Below are positions 1 through 11,400 of a stretch of DNA of 64,000 nucleotides, in pieces (within the stretch, counting starts at the first letter, position 1; each line of letters begins with the position of its first letter). The position numbers and the translations under genes were made by a program. The notes below the pieces were generated by a model that was not told where the DNA came from, did not search any database, and worked only from the letters and a program-made list of their open reading frames with translations. The DNA is taken from positions 19,394,485 through 19,458,484 of the forward strand of contig NC_134027.1 of the NCBI RefSeq assembly GCF_964204645.1, written 5' to 3'. Origin of the DNA: Tubulanus polymorphus (Eukaryota; Nemertea; Palaeonemertea; Tubulaniformes; Tubulanidae).

Positions 1-458
1 CATTTCTGCATATTATTAATCAGGAAGGTCTGGAGAATCTAAATAAATTAATCATCATCATCAGTGCCCTAGCCGTGGGGGCCGTCGCCGCATCACAGCT
101 CGCACAGTTTGTTGCCAATTACTTTTGACCAAAAAAAAAAAATATTTCATGTCAGAATTCTGATAATTTGGGGCCCATTTCATCGATTCTAACCGACATG
201 TCGGCCACACTAATTACCACCTGAAAATGTCTGAACAAATATATGTCTCAATAAATTAAATTGAATAAATTTCGTTTTTGGGCATTTAACTTTCCTTCCT
301 CAGAACATCTTAAAATCAATAGCTACACATGAAAATAATGATAACATATGTGTAATTTTAACAGATGGTTATGTTTGACATCATGGTTTCTGCAAACTTA
401 AACAGCAAACAGGGTTCACTGTTACCTTAGGATTGAGGGCTGGGAGGACCTATGGGAT
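1..458. other. Intergenic, no gene seen
   Basis: No supported coding region. An AATAAATTA followed by repeated ATC at 41-63 resembles the 3' tail of a non-LTR element ending here, but no upstream body is visible at the window edge. A short A-run follows at about 130. Confidence 0.4.
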
Positions 459-1173
459 ATGGAGTTTAATCCCACCAAATGCCAAGTAATCCATATAACT
501 GCACGAAAGCCCATCCCTACATCCTACATGCTACATGGCCATACACTACAGTTGGTGCACCATGCACGATACCTAGACGTGGACATCGACCATTCGCTAA
601 AGTGGAACCATCATGTATCACGTATATCCACACTGCAAACAAATCCCTAGGTTTCATCAAACGCAACAGCAAAACACCAAACCCCAAAATCAGAGAGACT
701 GCTTACAAGGCCCTGGTTCGCCCACAGCGCGAGTATGCTGCAGCTGCATGGGACCCTTATCTCAAGTCGCAAATCAGCACCATTGAACAAGTACAGCGCG
801 GGGCTGCACGGTGGGTCCTTTACAATTACAGCCCCCAAGCCAGTGTTAGTGCCATGCTCGCCACCCTCGGCTGGCCGACCCTCGAAGAGAGCAGAGCTAT
901 AGGCCGCCTAACACTCATATATAAAATTGTTTATGGCCTTGTGGCAGTCCCACTACCAGCGAATGTGACCCAACCCACGCGCCTTACAGGTCGTGGCCAA
1001 CCCTCCGTCTCATGACCATAAGAGCAACACGTGACTGCTACAAGTACTCTTTCTTTCCAAAAACAAAAGCCCAATGGAATATTCTCCCGGCATCAGCTGT
1101 CCTGACCCAGTCACCTGAATCCTTCAGGAGGCTGGTATCCATGGCACAAAATCGTCGAAAACCGGCGTCATAG
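459..1173 (+). pseudogene. LINE reverse transcriptase C-terminal remnant (Jockey/CR1-like)
   Basis: Three overlapping reading frames together give the end of a non-LTR ORF2. The first (459 to about 645) carries the palm-to-thumb segment FNPTKCQVIHIT and YLDVDIDHSLKWNHH. The second (about 640-1015) has the thumb signature LVRPQREYAAAAWDPY followed by IEQVQRGAARWV. The third (1012-1173) has the usual C-terminal WNILP and ESFRRLV. The catalytic RT motifs lie upstream of the fragment and are missing, so this is a 5'-truncated copy with at least two frameshifts. The motif order is characteristic of the Jockey/CR1 group; the exact clade cannot be assigned. It is unrelated in detail to LINE families A and B further on. 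Confidence 0.8.
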
Positions 1174-1433
1174 CATTTTCGGTCCAGGCGATTTCGGTCC
1201 GAATTTCGCGTTCAAAGACACATAATTCGTGAACTATTCATTGGAAGTTAACGGGATTAGTTTCGTTAGAAGCAGGAAGCAGGAAGCAGGAAGCAGGAAG
1301 CTATTAGCTTTCATATCATGCCTGGATTATAGAAATCGGATAAGAAATAACGAAAAAGTAAGTGACTGAAGTTGAGTAGTTTGTGAGCGTCGTTAGCCCC
1401 CTTGTTATTTTATATATACTATATACATTGGAT
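1174..1433. other. Intergenic with a 7-bp tandem repeat
   Basis: No gene. A short perfect tandem of AGGAAGC (about four units) lies at 1268-1301. Confidence 0.5.
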
Positions 1434-1483
1434 TAACAGATTATCGTTTTTACATTACCTACAACTCTGATACGAGCCCCTGT
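1434..1483 (+). repeat. Half of a fold-back element
   Basis: This 50-bp stretch, from TAACAGATTATCG to GAGCCCCTGT, matches the right arm of the complete fold-back at 6628-6740. It directly abuts the left boundary of dispersed repeat D, so the two elements meet here: either D truncated the fold-back, or the arm was captured. Confidence 0.7.
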
Positions 1484-3150
1484 TAGCTATATCCATAAAA
1501 AATTCAAATAGCTCCAATCTTACTGAAAGAGAGCTTGTTGGAATGGGGAGGGCTCAAATAACAATATGCTTTTTAAATTTTTGAATTATCTTCAGTAGTT
1601 TTCGAGATATCGCAAATTGAAATTTGAAAATTTGAGCGAAAAGTGTCTTCATGTTTCAATACACAAAAACTGTGATCTAAGAAGGCAATATTTCATGTAA
1701 ACAAACTTCAATATCTCTTTTTCTCTAGAAATTTAAAGAGCAATACACTCATAGCACTTTCAGGTGACAGTTGAAAGACCCAAAATTTGTATCTGATTCC
1801 AAATGCCTATGGTTTCCATGGAAACCAGCCAAAAAATGGTAAAATAATGAAAATATCGATGTTAGATCAAAAGTTATGATGTAGAAAGGGGATAGAATAA
1901 CTAGTTATCAATAGTTTATGTTTGCCCTAAGTTTATCTAGGAATATCTATTATTATATAGATTATTATTATTAGGTTTCCATGGTAACGGCAAGAAAAAA
2001 TTTGAAATATTGAGAAATATTGATATGATTTCAGATGAAATTATTGTTTTCGCTACATAATTTTTGAAATGAATAAACATGATTATCAAGGCCTGTCAGT
2101 TAGGTCTATAGCCATAGGCTCCTATGGCAAATTGATTTAAATATACCAATTTTATATATTAGGCCTATTTGCTAAATGAATTTTAATTAAGAAAAGCAGA
2201 AAATTAGGCTTGGCCTAGCTCAAAACGCTGAAATTTGAAATATATTCATGATATCATAATAAAATCAATCAGTTTAGAAACATAAACCAAGCAATAGTAA
2301 TAATACTACTAATAATAACTAAATAATAATCCATTTGTTTTGTTCTGAGCTAAATTTCAACAATATTTTATATATATTTAAATTTTGCTGCTTTTGGAAA
2401 ATCTCCTCGGGAGCCTCACTGTCCCATCACGCGCCTCTATTTTTGCCCGTCACAAGCCTCAATTCATCACATTAGACGCCTCCCTCTTTCAACAGCCGCT
2501 TTACCGACGGGAGCGTAGTGGCGATCCGCGCGCAAAAAAATTTTTTTTGCCGATCATTTCGCTAAATCTGTCCTAATATTCAGAAATATAGTGATGAATA
2601 ATTATGAATCGGAAAATAAATACAATAATTCACCGCTAGACCGATGAATAATTGTTGAATATTGATCTCATCACGAGCAGCGCGGCGCATCGTCATTCAA
2701 TAACAAGTGCCGGCCGCCAATTTGTATCGCTCGCTTCAACGCAAAACTTAGACATCGACTTTTCCGGCAGCGATCGCTCAGCCCCGAAACGAAATAAAAT
2801 CATGCGGTCTTCAGTATTTGAATTTAAGATCCTAAACCTTCCGATTCCTGATGATTCGTCGCTTATTCCGGGTCCTAAGCTGACAAATTTTGCTCTTGAA
2901 AAAGGCTATATTTCGATTTCTATTTTCTTCGACTAAAATGTGGATTTATACACTAAAGTAAACCAACCCCCAAGTGATAAAGATCGATCTTATTGGTTGA
3001 TTCCAAAAGATTTTAGCTCATTTGCATTGATAGACAGGTTTTATAAATGATTTTACTACGACATGTCAAAACGCGTAGTAAAACGCGCATCACACTTTTC
3101 CTAATCAATAATGGTCGTCCCAATCGATAGTGGCGCCCCGCGCGGACATG
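1484..3150 (+). repeat. Dispersed repeat D, copy 1 (about 1.67 kb)
   Basis: This copy matches 29589-31252 over its whole length in direct orientation, differing by scattered substitutions and a few indels (for example about 37 bp near 2388-2425 absent from the other copy). Homology starts at TTAGCTATATCC and stops at ACATGAA in both. No ORF longer than about 95 codons and no terminal inverted repeats are visible. Each copy contains two palindromic X-box-like sites, GGTTTCCATGGAAACC (1811-1826) and GTTTCCATGGTAAC (1975-1988). It ends in a GC-richer 500 bp that includes a GCCGGCCGCCA segment; copy 2 has a YY1-like GCCGCCATTTTG there. It could be a non-autonomous transposon of unknown class or a segmental duplication carrying a promoter-like block. 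Confidence 0.85.
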
Positions 3151-3662
3151 AATTTACCTACCCCTGTGCTTCAGCCAGGAAATTTTTGGTAGGGGGGTAT
3201 GAAAGTGCAATAGCGTCATTATTTCTGTGATATATAAATTTTTTAAAGACCCACATGGGTTATCCTGCAACATTTTCTGAACTGAACTGAACATTTTAAG
3301 CGCCTATGCTTTACTTCACTCGGTTGATTTCCGGGTTTTACAACGGCAACGCCAGCCAGAGTCAGAGAGAGGGGCAAAGAACGGCAAAACGGCAATAAAA
3401 TAAGGAGTCTACACTCTTTAAAAGCAGAGAAAATAATTCATATGAACTGTTTGAAGATAGATCTGACATTATAAACTTACGTGAGACCAGCTTGACGCCA
3501 GAATGCGACCATTTTCGATAATTTAATCGTAAATTTAGCCCAAATAATTGAGAATGCGAGATGGCCGAAAGGTCAAGGTTTGCGGATATCATGCTATTTA
3601 CCGACAAAAAACGATAAAGACTTAGGCCAAGTTACGGGCAAAAGGTAGAAAGTTTCTAATGT
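3151..3662. other. Intergenic
   Basis: No gene supported. Positions 3632-3652 contain a 20-bp sequence whose reverse complement recurs just beyond the 3' tail of the LINE fragment at 5584-6092. Confidence 0.4.
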
Positions 3663-4345
3663 CCGATAAGATAAGATAAGATAAGATAATTTATTACTCT
3701 CCAACCATTTCCATGGTACGTGGAGGAAAAAAAGATTTTGTTTACAAATATTTACATATCGAGAGAAAAAAAAAAATATTTTAAAAACATAACAAGAGTA
3801 TTTACAATATATACAAATACAGGGTACTATTTACAATTGACAGACTACAGGGGGGATCTATATACATCTAAACCATCTTTTATAAATTGTGCTAATTGAA
3901 AATTTGGAGTTTTTAATATATCAAAGTTTCTAAATGTTTCTAACTTCGGAATGGTATTGCGAAGTTCGGTAAGAATCTTACAATCAAAGAGAAAATGTAA
4001 TTCATCCCCAAAAACATTGCAGATTGGGCACATTCTTTCGTTTCTAGGTATATGGAGATTAGAAAATCTATGTACAGGTAATAGGTGGGATCCTATTCTA
4101 AACTGAAAAAAACTAAAAACACAATAAATCACCTAGTTGGTTAATATAATTCTCAAATTTAATATCGTTTTTGTATTCCCTGAAATTAATATATAACGGA
4201 TTATTATTGATTTTGAAAATAGTCTCTTGTGCATACTGGTCACGTAGAATTTGTCTTACATATCTTGAGAACGCCCTAGAACTTTGCATATATTGTTGCA
4301 TCCATACATAGGACAGACCGCAGTCATCAAAGGTTTGTTTAATAC
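3663..4345 (-). pseudogene. LINE family A, 3' fragment
   Basis: Read on the minus strand, this is the last part of ORF2 and the 3' end of the family whose long copy is at 8097-12439. About 4345-4113 encodes IKQTFDDCGLSYVWMQQY onward, and 4132-3845 encodes the C-terminal zinc-finger-like motif RMCPICNVFGDELHFLFDC (C-x2-C-x7-H-x4-C). A frameshift separates the two parts. The 3' UTR contains the family-typical CCATGG-to-GGTTGGAG segment and ends in a (TTATC)n tail, seen on the plus strand as GATAAGATAAG at 3663-3690. It is strongly 5'-truncated and non-functional. Confidence 0.9.
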
Positions 4346-5583
4346 CGATCGACAGTACCGGTAGCGCCACTACTTAGCAATAATAAGAACTAATGTTATT
4401 GACGATGTTTTGTTAAGTGGAAAGACGCCGAGTACCAGTATATATCCAATAGGTTCGAATCCCCAAATTCTTCGGGATGATTTGATTTTAAAATAGCGAT
4501 CGTTTTAATAGATTTGGTGTACCTTATTAAACTTACCCACCGTCAACACACCTGCCGGATGTGAAACAGGGGACGTCCTATTCCAATGACGCTAAAGATT
4601 TTTTGTGAATTTTATGGTACTGTAATGGCGGTATGAATTAAATTCAGCTTAGACTGAGAGTAAAGTATTTTAAGGCAAACTCTAATGGGCTAACTGCACA
4701 TCGTCGAAAGACTTCTCATCCATCGATACTTGATAAAAATGAAATAAAACATCTAGTTCCAATTATCTCATGTAAGCATAACATTTATTTTGAAAATCTC
4801 AACCATACATCAAAACATTTTAAAGCCTTCTATATCAAATGCATTCTTTTGCTAACATAAACAATAGACAAATGGCCATATCTCTATCATATTAATTATA
4901 TCACGAATGCTAAATATTGCGATATTAATTGAAATCGTTCAACCAACAAATGAATTTAGTTAACATAATATCATCACAAACCATTCATATCCTTGGCAAA
5001 GGACTTATAAGCTTTTAGAATATCCAAACAGGAAAACTTTAGTCTCATTTCTATGCGAGTAGAAATACATTATCATTATAACATCCATATCTTTGCATTA
5101 TATATAACATCCATATCTGTGCATTATATATATGTTTATAATGTCATATCTCTTAATAATAATCAATCCAATAATTAGATTAATAATACTAATTTATTTA
5201 TAAATTAATAATTGATAATTAAACTATAAAATCTGCTATAATTGAGTTACACATGAGGTAAAAAAAATTATGACATAAAAACTCCTGTCAGAGTAATAGA
5301 AGTAACTGTCTAATACATGAAATAACACATTTTATACAATGAACTGAGCTCTGAATCTGATATAAATATTCAATCTGAGATCTTACGAATGATGTTATTT
5401 TAGCCCTCTACTTCTGAAAACTGAATAGCGCGCTGTGAACTTCAACTTCAAAACAAATTTGTTGAACAGCAGTGTATCGAAAAACTGTACGTACAGTGTA
5501 CCGCGATCTGAACGCGGCGTCTTCTCACTTAGAAAATTATCGACTTGACAGATTAGTTCGATTTTCGACCGCGGCGGCGCTAT
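4346..5583. other. AT-rich intergenic
   Basis: No coding region is supported. A tRNA-B-box-like AGGTTCGAATCCC occurs near 4452, like those inside the fold-back at 53920-54718. The rest is AT-rich with short local duplications, for example ACATCCATATCT twice near 5080-5115. Confidence 0.4.
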
Positions 5584-6092
5584 ACGACATTAATTTTAGA
5601 CAATATAAGAAGGATATCAAATTTGAAAACTATATAAATCGGCTTGATGACGACTTAGTGACCAGCTTATTCCAGTTCAGGATTGGGTCTTATCTCCTAC
5701 CTGTAAATAAATTGTCAAATCTCCATCTACCGAGAACCGATAGATTATGCCCCACCTGTAACGTTTTAGGCGACGAACTACATTTCATTTTTGACTGTAA
5801 ATTACTTACCGTATTCCGTGAAAGCTACCTAAATTCAAATACCTTTCGGAATCTTGATGTTTTAAAAAATCCAACTTTTAAACTTGCTAAATTTATCAAA
5901 TTAGGTCTGGATGTATATAGATCCCTCCGGTAGTGTGTGTAAATAGTATGTTGTATATAACGTTTGTTATGTTTCAAAGTGCTTTTATCTACTGTTTTTG
6001 TAAATAATTGTAAATACTGTTTCTTTTCCTCCATATACCATGGAAATGGTTGGAGTGTAATAAATATTCGTATTCGTATTCGTATTCGTATT
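5584..6092 (+). pseudogene. LINE family A, 3' fragment
   Basis: The frame ending at 5933 encodes the family A C-terminus, beginning at INFRQYKKDIKFENYIN and containing the motif RLCPTCNVLGDELHFIFDC (C-x2-C-x7-H-x4-C). It ends KLAKFIKLGLDVYRS before a stop. The upstream part of the open frame (5472-5583) does not match the family. A 3' UTR with CCATGGAAATGGTTGGAG leads into a (TATTCG)n tail at 6064-6092, a different microsatellite from the TTATC tail of the other copies. Strongly 5'-truncated. Confidence 0.9.
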
Positions 6093-6141
6093 CAAAAGAA
6101 ACTTTCTACCTTTTGCAAGTTACGGGCGGGTTCTATTATAC

Positions 6142-6180
6142 CATAGAACTATAACGGAACTATTCCGTTATAGTTCTATG
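6142..6180. repeat. 39-bp palindrome
   Basis: Perfect 18-bp arms (CATAGAACTATAACGGAA) surround a 3-bp spacer. One arm recurs at about 54537-54553. Probably a tiny fold-back element or an insertion footprint. Confidence 0.7.
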
Positions 6181-6627
6181 ATTATACGAGAGAATGCTTA
6201 GATCCGGTTCAGCTTAATAGGCCTAATTGAGATTTCAATCCGAATATCATTTACCTATGCAAAAATGAACGTTAGATAATTTCCTCTATGCTGGGGTCCC
6301 CAAAAGTCTTTTTATCATCCTTGCCTAACTCGAAATCACCGCAATCGGAATTGGTAAATTTGGGAAGTATATACTATCAGGATTTGAATTTTATATTTAA
6401 TTTGATGCTCGAAGATATACAGTACGATACTTGCACTTTTTCTTGTAAATATTTTTGTTCTATGCCTACGAACAGTATATAGTTTTTTGATTCGTTGTTC
6501 ATTGATGATCATGTAATTTGATTATGATGAATTACTAACTTGTAACACCCAACGGAATCCACCCATTTATTCTTCTGACATTTAGCCGACACCATTCGGT
6601 CGTCTGACAATTAGTCCCTCTTTGAAA
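6181..6627. other. Intergenic
   Basis: Nothing recognisable. It contains one TAGGCCTA octamer. Confidence 0.4.
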
Positions 6628-6740
6628 CACAGGGGCTCGTACCAGAGTTGTAGGTAATGTAAAAACGATAATCTGTTATTATAATGTATTAACAGATTAT
6701 CGTTTTTACATTACCTACAACTCTGATACGAGCCCCTGTG
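6628..6740. repeat. Fold-back MITE (51-bp arms)
   Basis: Two 51-bp inverted arms (6628-6678 and 6690-6740), differing at a single position, flank an 11-bp loop. Outer ends read CACAGGGGCTCG and CGAGCCCCTGTG. A single arm recurs at 1434-1483. The RNA could form a nearly perfect hairpin. Confidence 0.85.
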
Positions 6741-7343
6741 CTTTGAAATAACCAAAGACAAAATCAGTTTTAGTGTCTCATAGACCTCACAGTCTAAAGG
6801 AGAGTATAAAACTAAATGTGACCACCCATCGGCTTGCACTACTCGGTTCCTGAATACTGTGACACACTTCAAGACGTCCAGGCAAGTGATGACAAAAATT
6901 ATCAAGTTTATTATCATATTCATTTTATTTAGAAAAGAATAGTATCAAAATTCAGTGTCATAAACATCGGCACGCAAACTTAAAACATGTACAGAAATGA
7001 CGAGATTCTTTTCACAATGATATTTTGATAAATGTTGAATCTAAAAATCTTTCTTCCCACTTACTCCCACCATGAAAACATTTCTATGAATCAAATTGAC
7101 ATGAATGAAAACAATATAGGGCTACTCTGCCATTTTAAATTTGGAACAGCTGCAGTTCATGAAAAAAGTTCTAAGCCTACTATTTATTTAAGACCACTTA
7201 TTTATTTGGAAGTGAAATACCAAAGAAATTTCATCAAAAATGTTCATGCCATTACCTAGGGTGTAAAAATCTAACTAGGACTAAAGTACATGATATACAG
7301 CTTTACATGAAAAATATCTGGATGGCAAAACATATTTCCAACG
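6741..7343. other. Intergenic
   Basis: Only short ORFs with no recognisable product. Confidence 0.35.
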
Positions 7344-7435
7344 CAGTCAAACCTGCTTAATCTGGATTTTGGTCTAATCCGGACATTATTTGCAGTCCAT
7401 ACAAGAAAATCATCTTTTAATCTGTATATTTATGT
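7344..7435 (+). repeat. Pogo/Tigger-like terminal fragment
   Basis: It starts CAGTCAAACCTGCTTAATC and continues with GGTCTAATCCGGACATTATTTGCAG, resembling the ends at 23762 and near 15569. The CAGT..AA.CC.GCTTAAT consensus is typical of pogo-type Tc1/mariner MITEs. The other terminus is not visible here. Confidence 0.55.
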
Positions 7436-7539
7436 TATGAGATTGGCATGAACCATTGCCATTTTTACGAAAGTTCGACTCGATCGCAGCAAATCGTTCC
7501 TGAAATCGATCGTAAAAATCGGATGCTCGTAAAAACCCC

Positions 7540-7990
7540 TTAGGACAATAATACAAACTGATGAAACGAAACAATGAAATTGAAAAAACTCAAAAAATCA
7601 AGACTTATTCATATATTTTATCAACTGTAATTTAGTATTTGATAAGATATTATTGAAACACAATTTTTTTTTAAATAGACGTTGACATGTTAGAAAATCT
7701 TAAAAAAATACATTGTCGTTTCATTTTGTAGGTTTTACGTAAAAACTTGTGGATCACCTTGTCCGTCATGCCACAAGTATGCAATACAGAGAAAATGGCG
7801 CCCAATGGCAGAATTTGAGAATTGTGTTAAATTCCCAAAAAATGTTGATTAATCACTCAAAGCATACATAAAATTGGATTATTTCCAAAGGTTCCTGCAC
7901 TAGTTTCTGAATTATCCTGTTTGCTACCATTAGCGATAGAAATTTTGGTCGCTTATTTTGCCTAATGTATACCATAGCAACTAATATTTT
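7540..7990 (+). repeat. Dispersed repeat R, copy 1
   Basis: This stretch is homologous, in inverse orientation, to 13098-13650 and, in direct orientation, to the halves 57405-57684 and 59743-59900. Landmarks are ATGAAACGAAACAATGAAAT, TATGCAATACAGAGAAAATG and GTTGATTAATC. No ORF. It sits directly upstream of the family A LINE. Confidence 0.75.
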
Positions 7991-8096
7991 GGTCGGCTGT
8001 ATATGACCTGTTAAGTGTGCTAGTACAGCACAGCACACTTCTACCCGGTACATAGGTGTTTATTGATTAGCAGGAGACTGTCTGCTTACATTATAG

Positions 8097-8474
8097 TTCC
8101 TTTTCAACTGTATAGGCGTCACCACGTACGATCTAAAAATCGAAAAAGCGACAGTCGATTCGATTCAATTTGCGCGTTCGCATCGTCTTGGAAAGAAAAA
8201 AACGGGACAGAAAAAACCGCGCGCGATTGTGGCTAAATTTGAGCATTACAAGGATAGAGAACAGGTTAGATTAGCGGCGCGTAACCTCCGTGGAACGTCA
8301 CTTGGACTTAGCGAACAGGTCCCCGAGGAATGGGCTGCGCGCAGACGAGAGAAACTGCCCGAATTACGAGCGGCAAAAGCGAGCGGTAAGCGTGCGTTTT
8401 TCGTCCGGGACAAGTTGATTATACGTGATCAGCGCGATCATCGCGATAATGCTAATTCGATGGATCATTATTAG
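8097..8474 (+). pseudogene. LINE family A ORF1, C-terminal part (L1 ORF1p-like)
   Basis: The open frame after the stop at 8094 encodes about 125 residues of an L1-type ORF1 protein (Transposase_22-like). It contains FARSHRLGKKKTGQKKPRAI, FEHYKDREQVRLAARNLRG, EWAARRREKLPEL and ending RAFFVRDKLII. The spacing of R-x-HRLG, F-x-x-YKDR and the RR..LPEL block matches the RRM/C-terminal domain of the RNA-binding chaperone that coats LINE RNA. The N-terminal coiled coil is missing, so the element is 5'-truncated within ORF1. The frame ends in TAG at 8472-8474 and ORF2 continues in the same frame. No start codon belongs to this fragment. Confidence 0.8.
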
Positions 8475-11400
8475 CACGCTGTGGAGGGTTCGTATATTGA
8501 ATATTTGGACCGGATTGTTATTTTATCTCGTAATCGTTGTTTCGCGATTGATTTCATCGGTTATAGCGGTGATTGTGTAAATAGTGACGACTGTGCCGTT
8601 GATGATGAGTTTAGTGTAAATACGAACGAATCCGATGTAAATAATCCTCAGAAAGAAGCGTTGAGATTCGTAAATGATCTTAGTGTAAATAACCGTGTTA
8701 ATACGAACAAAACTAATGCGGATAACTCTCGGAAAGAAGCGTTGAAAATCGCAGGTTTAAATGTGTGCGGTTTATCCCGCAAACTTGATTTTCCTGAATT
8801 TAATGAATTTATTGCTTGTTTTGACATTGTTTGTTTAAGCGAAACCCATCTTGATGATGCGGACGGTGATTTAGCTTGTAGCTTACCTGGGTCCCATGTG
8901 GCCCACTTTAAAAACAGAAAAAAGTTGTCGAAGAAAAGTTCTGGTGGTATAGGTATAATCTATAGAGATAATTTACGCGGTAAAATCAAACCAATACCGA
9001 CCGATTGTTCTTACGTATCGTGGTATTTTCTAGACAAAACTTTATCTAATCACTCGAAAAATGTTATTTTAGGTGCAGTCTATATTCCCCCTGAGGGAAG
9101 TAGATTCTATTCAGAAAATGCTTTTCATGAAATTGAACTTGAGTTATTGCAATTGAAGATTGAGCACAATTGCAGTGTGCTAATCACAGGTGATTTTAAT
9201 GCGCATACTTCCTGTGTCCCTGACCTTTTAGAACCTGATAATTACGTAATCGACAATGATCAGTTGTGCCATTCAGACTCGCAACAGCTGTATAAACATG
9301 TCATACCCACTAAACGAAACAATAGAGACAAAAGGACAAATAACTCTGGCTACCAGCTTGTTGACATGTGTAAAAATCAATCGTTAGTTATTCTTAATGG
9401 GAGATGTGGAAATGATCTGCCCGGTAATTACACCTTTAGGGGTACCAGTGTCATTGATTACTGTGTCTGTGATATCGATCTGTTCCGTTTTATCTGTGAT
9501 TTTGAAATTATGCCTTTTGACCCTCTTCTGTCAGATGGACATAATGCAATCAAATTGGGCTTACAAACAAACAGCAGTGTTACTGATAGTATCTCGAATG
9601 ATGATATAACTACTGATACATGTACAGAGAGTCCATCGATACGATGGGATGAGGATAAATCAGAACAATTCTTTGCATCGGTCGAACTAAACTTAACTGA
9701 AATTGACTTCAACAATTTACTTCTAAACGGATTAGAAAATACAGACAATCAATCTCTGAGCGATATCAACGAGCTTACTATTAAATTTGTTTCTACCTTA
9801 CTAAACAGTGCCTCGGAATGTAAATTGCTCCATCGCAAAAGAACTAATCGCAAGAGACCAACTTATAATAAATGGTTCACTAGAACCTGCAGAACTGCTA
9901 AAAAAGAATATAAGTATAGGAGGAACAGATACAGATGCTGTCCTTCCCCCTCGAATCTAGATTCTTTGAAACGATCATCTAAAAAGTATAAGAAAATAAT
10001 TAGTGAAAGCAAACGAAAGCAGAGGGAAGAACTTATTAGGGAACTTAGGCAATGCGAAATAGATGATCCGAGGAGATACTGGTCGATGCTTAATTCCACT
10101 GGCAGTACAGAAACTGATAATCACAACATTAATGTTGATCAGTTTTTCGAGCATTTCATGAAATTAAATGATTTAGGCGAGACACAGGACAAGCACGATA
10201 TTGTTGACAATCAGATGCCTATCTATGATAATCATATTCTCAACCGCGAGATAGATACTGATGAAGTAATAAAAGCGATCTCACTACTTAAGAATAAAAA
10301 GGCATCTGGCATCGACGGGATTACAAATGAATTGCTAAAAGTCAACCGATATCCCTATTTAGTTAATATTTTGCAAAACCTATTCAATCTTGTTCTAAGG
10401 ACTGGCCATGTACCGGATACTTGGTCGATTGGGGTGATCAAACGGATCTACAAGAACAAAGGTGATCCCGACGATCCCGATAATTACAGAGGCATCACTC
10501 TAGTGAGCTGCCTAGGAAAACTGTTTACGAGCATATTGAATCAGAGACTATCTCTATTTTTAGATGCAAACAATATTATAACTGAAGCCCAGGGTGGTTT
10601 CAGATCTAAATACTCGACAGTTGATCATATCTACACTCTTAAAACCATTGTTGAACTGTACCTTGGCCAGGGGAGAAGACTGTTCTGTGCGTTCGTAGAT
10701 TTTAAAAAGGCATTTGATTCAATCTGTAGAGTAACTCTTTGGAAGAAACTTATTAGTAATTGTATTACAGGAAACTTCCTGAACGTTATTAAAAGCATGT
10801 ACGACTCTGTAAAATCGTGCGTAAAATATAATGGCAATACCTCACAATATTTCACTGCCGGCAGAGGTTTGAGACAGGGCGAAAATCTATCACCAATCCT
10901 ATTTTCACTCTATTTAAATGATATAGAGGCATTTTTCGTGGGTAATGGTAATCCAACTCTCTCATTTATAGAAAAGCTGAATTCGGACTGCGATCATGAT
11001 CTTGACACCCTGTTAAATCTATTTATTATTCTGTATGCAGATGACACAGTTATCTTAGCTGAGGATGAAAATTCACTGCAGTCGCAGCTGGATACTTTGT
11101 ATGCATATTGTTTAGAAAACGATTTAACGGTTAATATCGATAAAACTAAAGTTTTAATTTTTGCAAGAAGTAAATGTAGGATCAAGATAGATACAAAGTT
11201 TATGTTTGGCACAGATGAGATTGAGATCGTTGAGGACTATCTATACCTGGGAGTTAAGTTCAATTGGAATGGCAGTTTCGCCAAAGCAAAAAAAATATCT
11301 ATATGACAAGGCAATGAGAGCAATGTTCTCGGTAATACAAAAAGGCAGACGCTTGAAGCTCCCGATAGATGTTTTGCTGAAACTATTCGATATGTGCGTC

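Noticed and set aside
2652-2936. Coding exon in repeat D (94 codons)
   Set aside because: The second copy has indels that break the frame, so coding is not conserved.
8229-8231. GTG as start of LINE A ORF1 (and GTG at 8481 for ORF2)
   Set aside because: Eukaryotic context; both frames are open upstream and the domain similarity extends past these codons.
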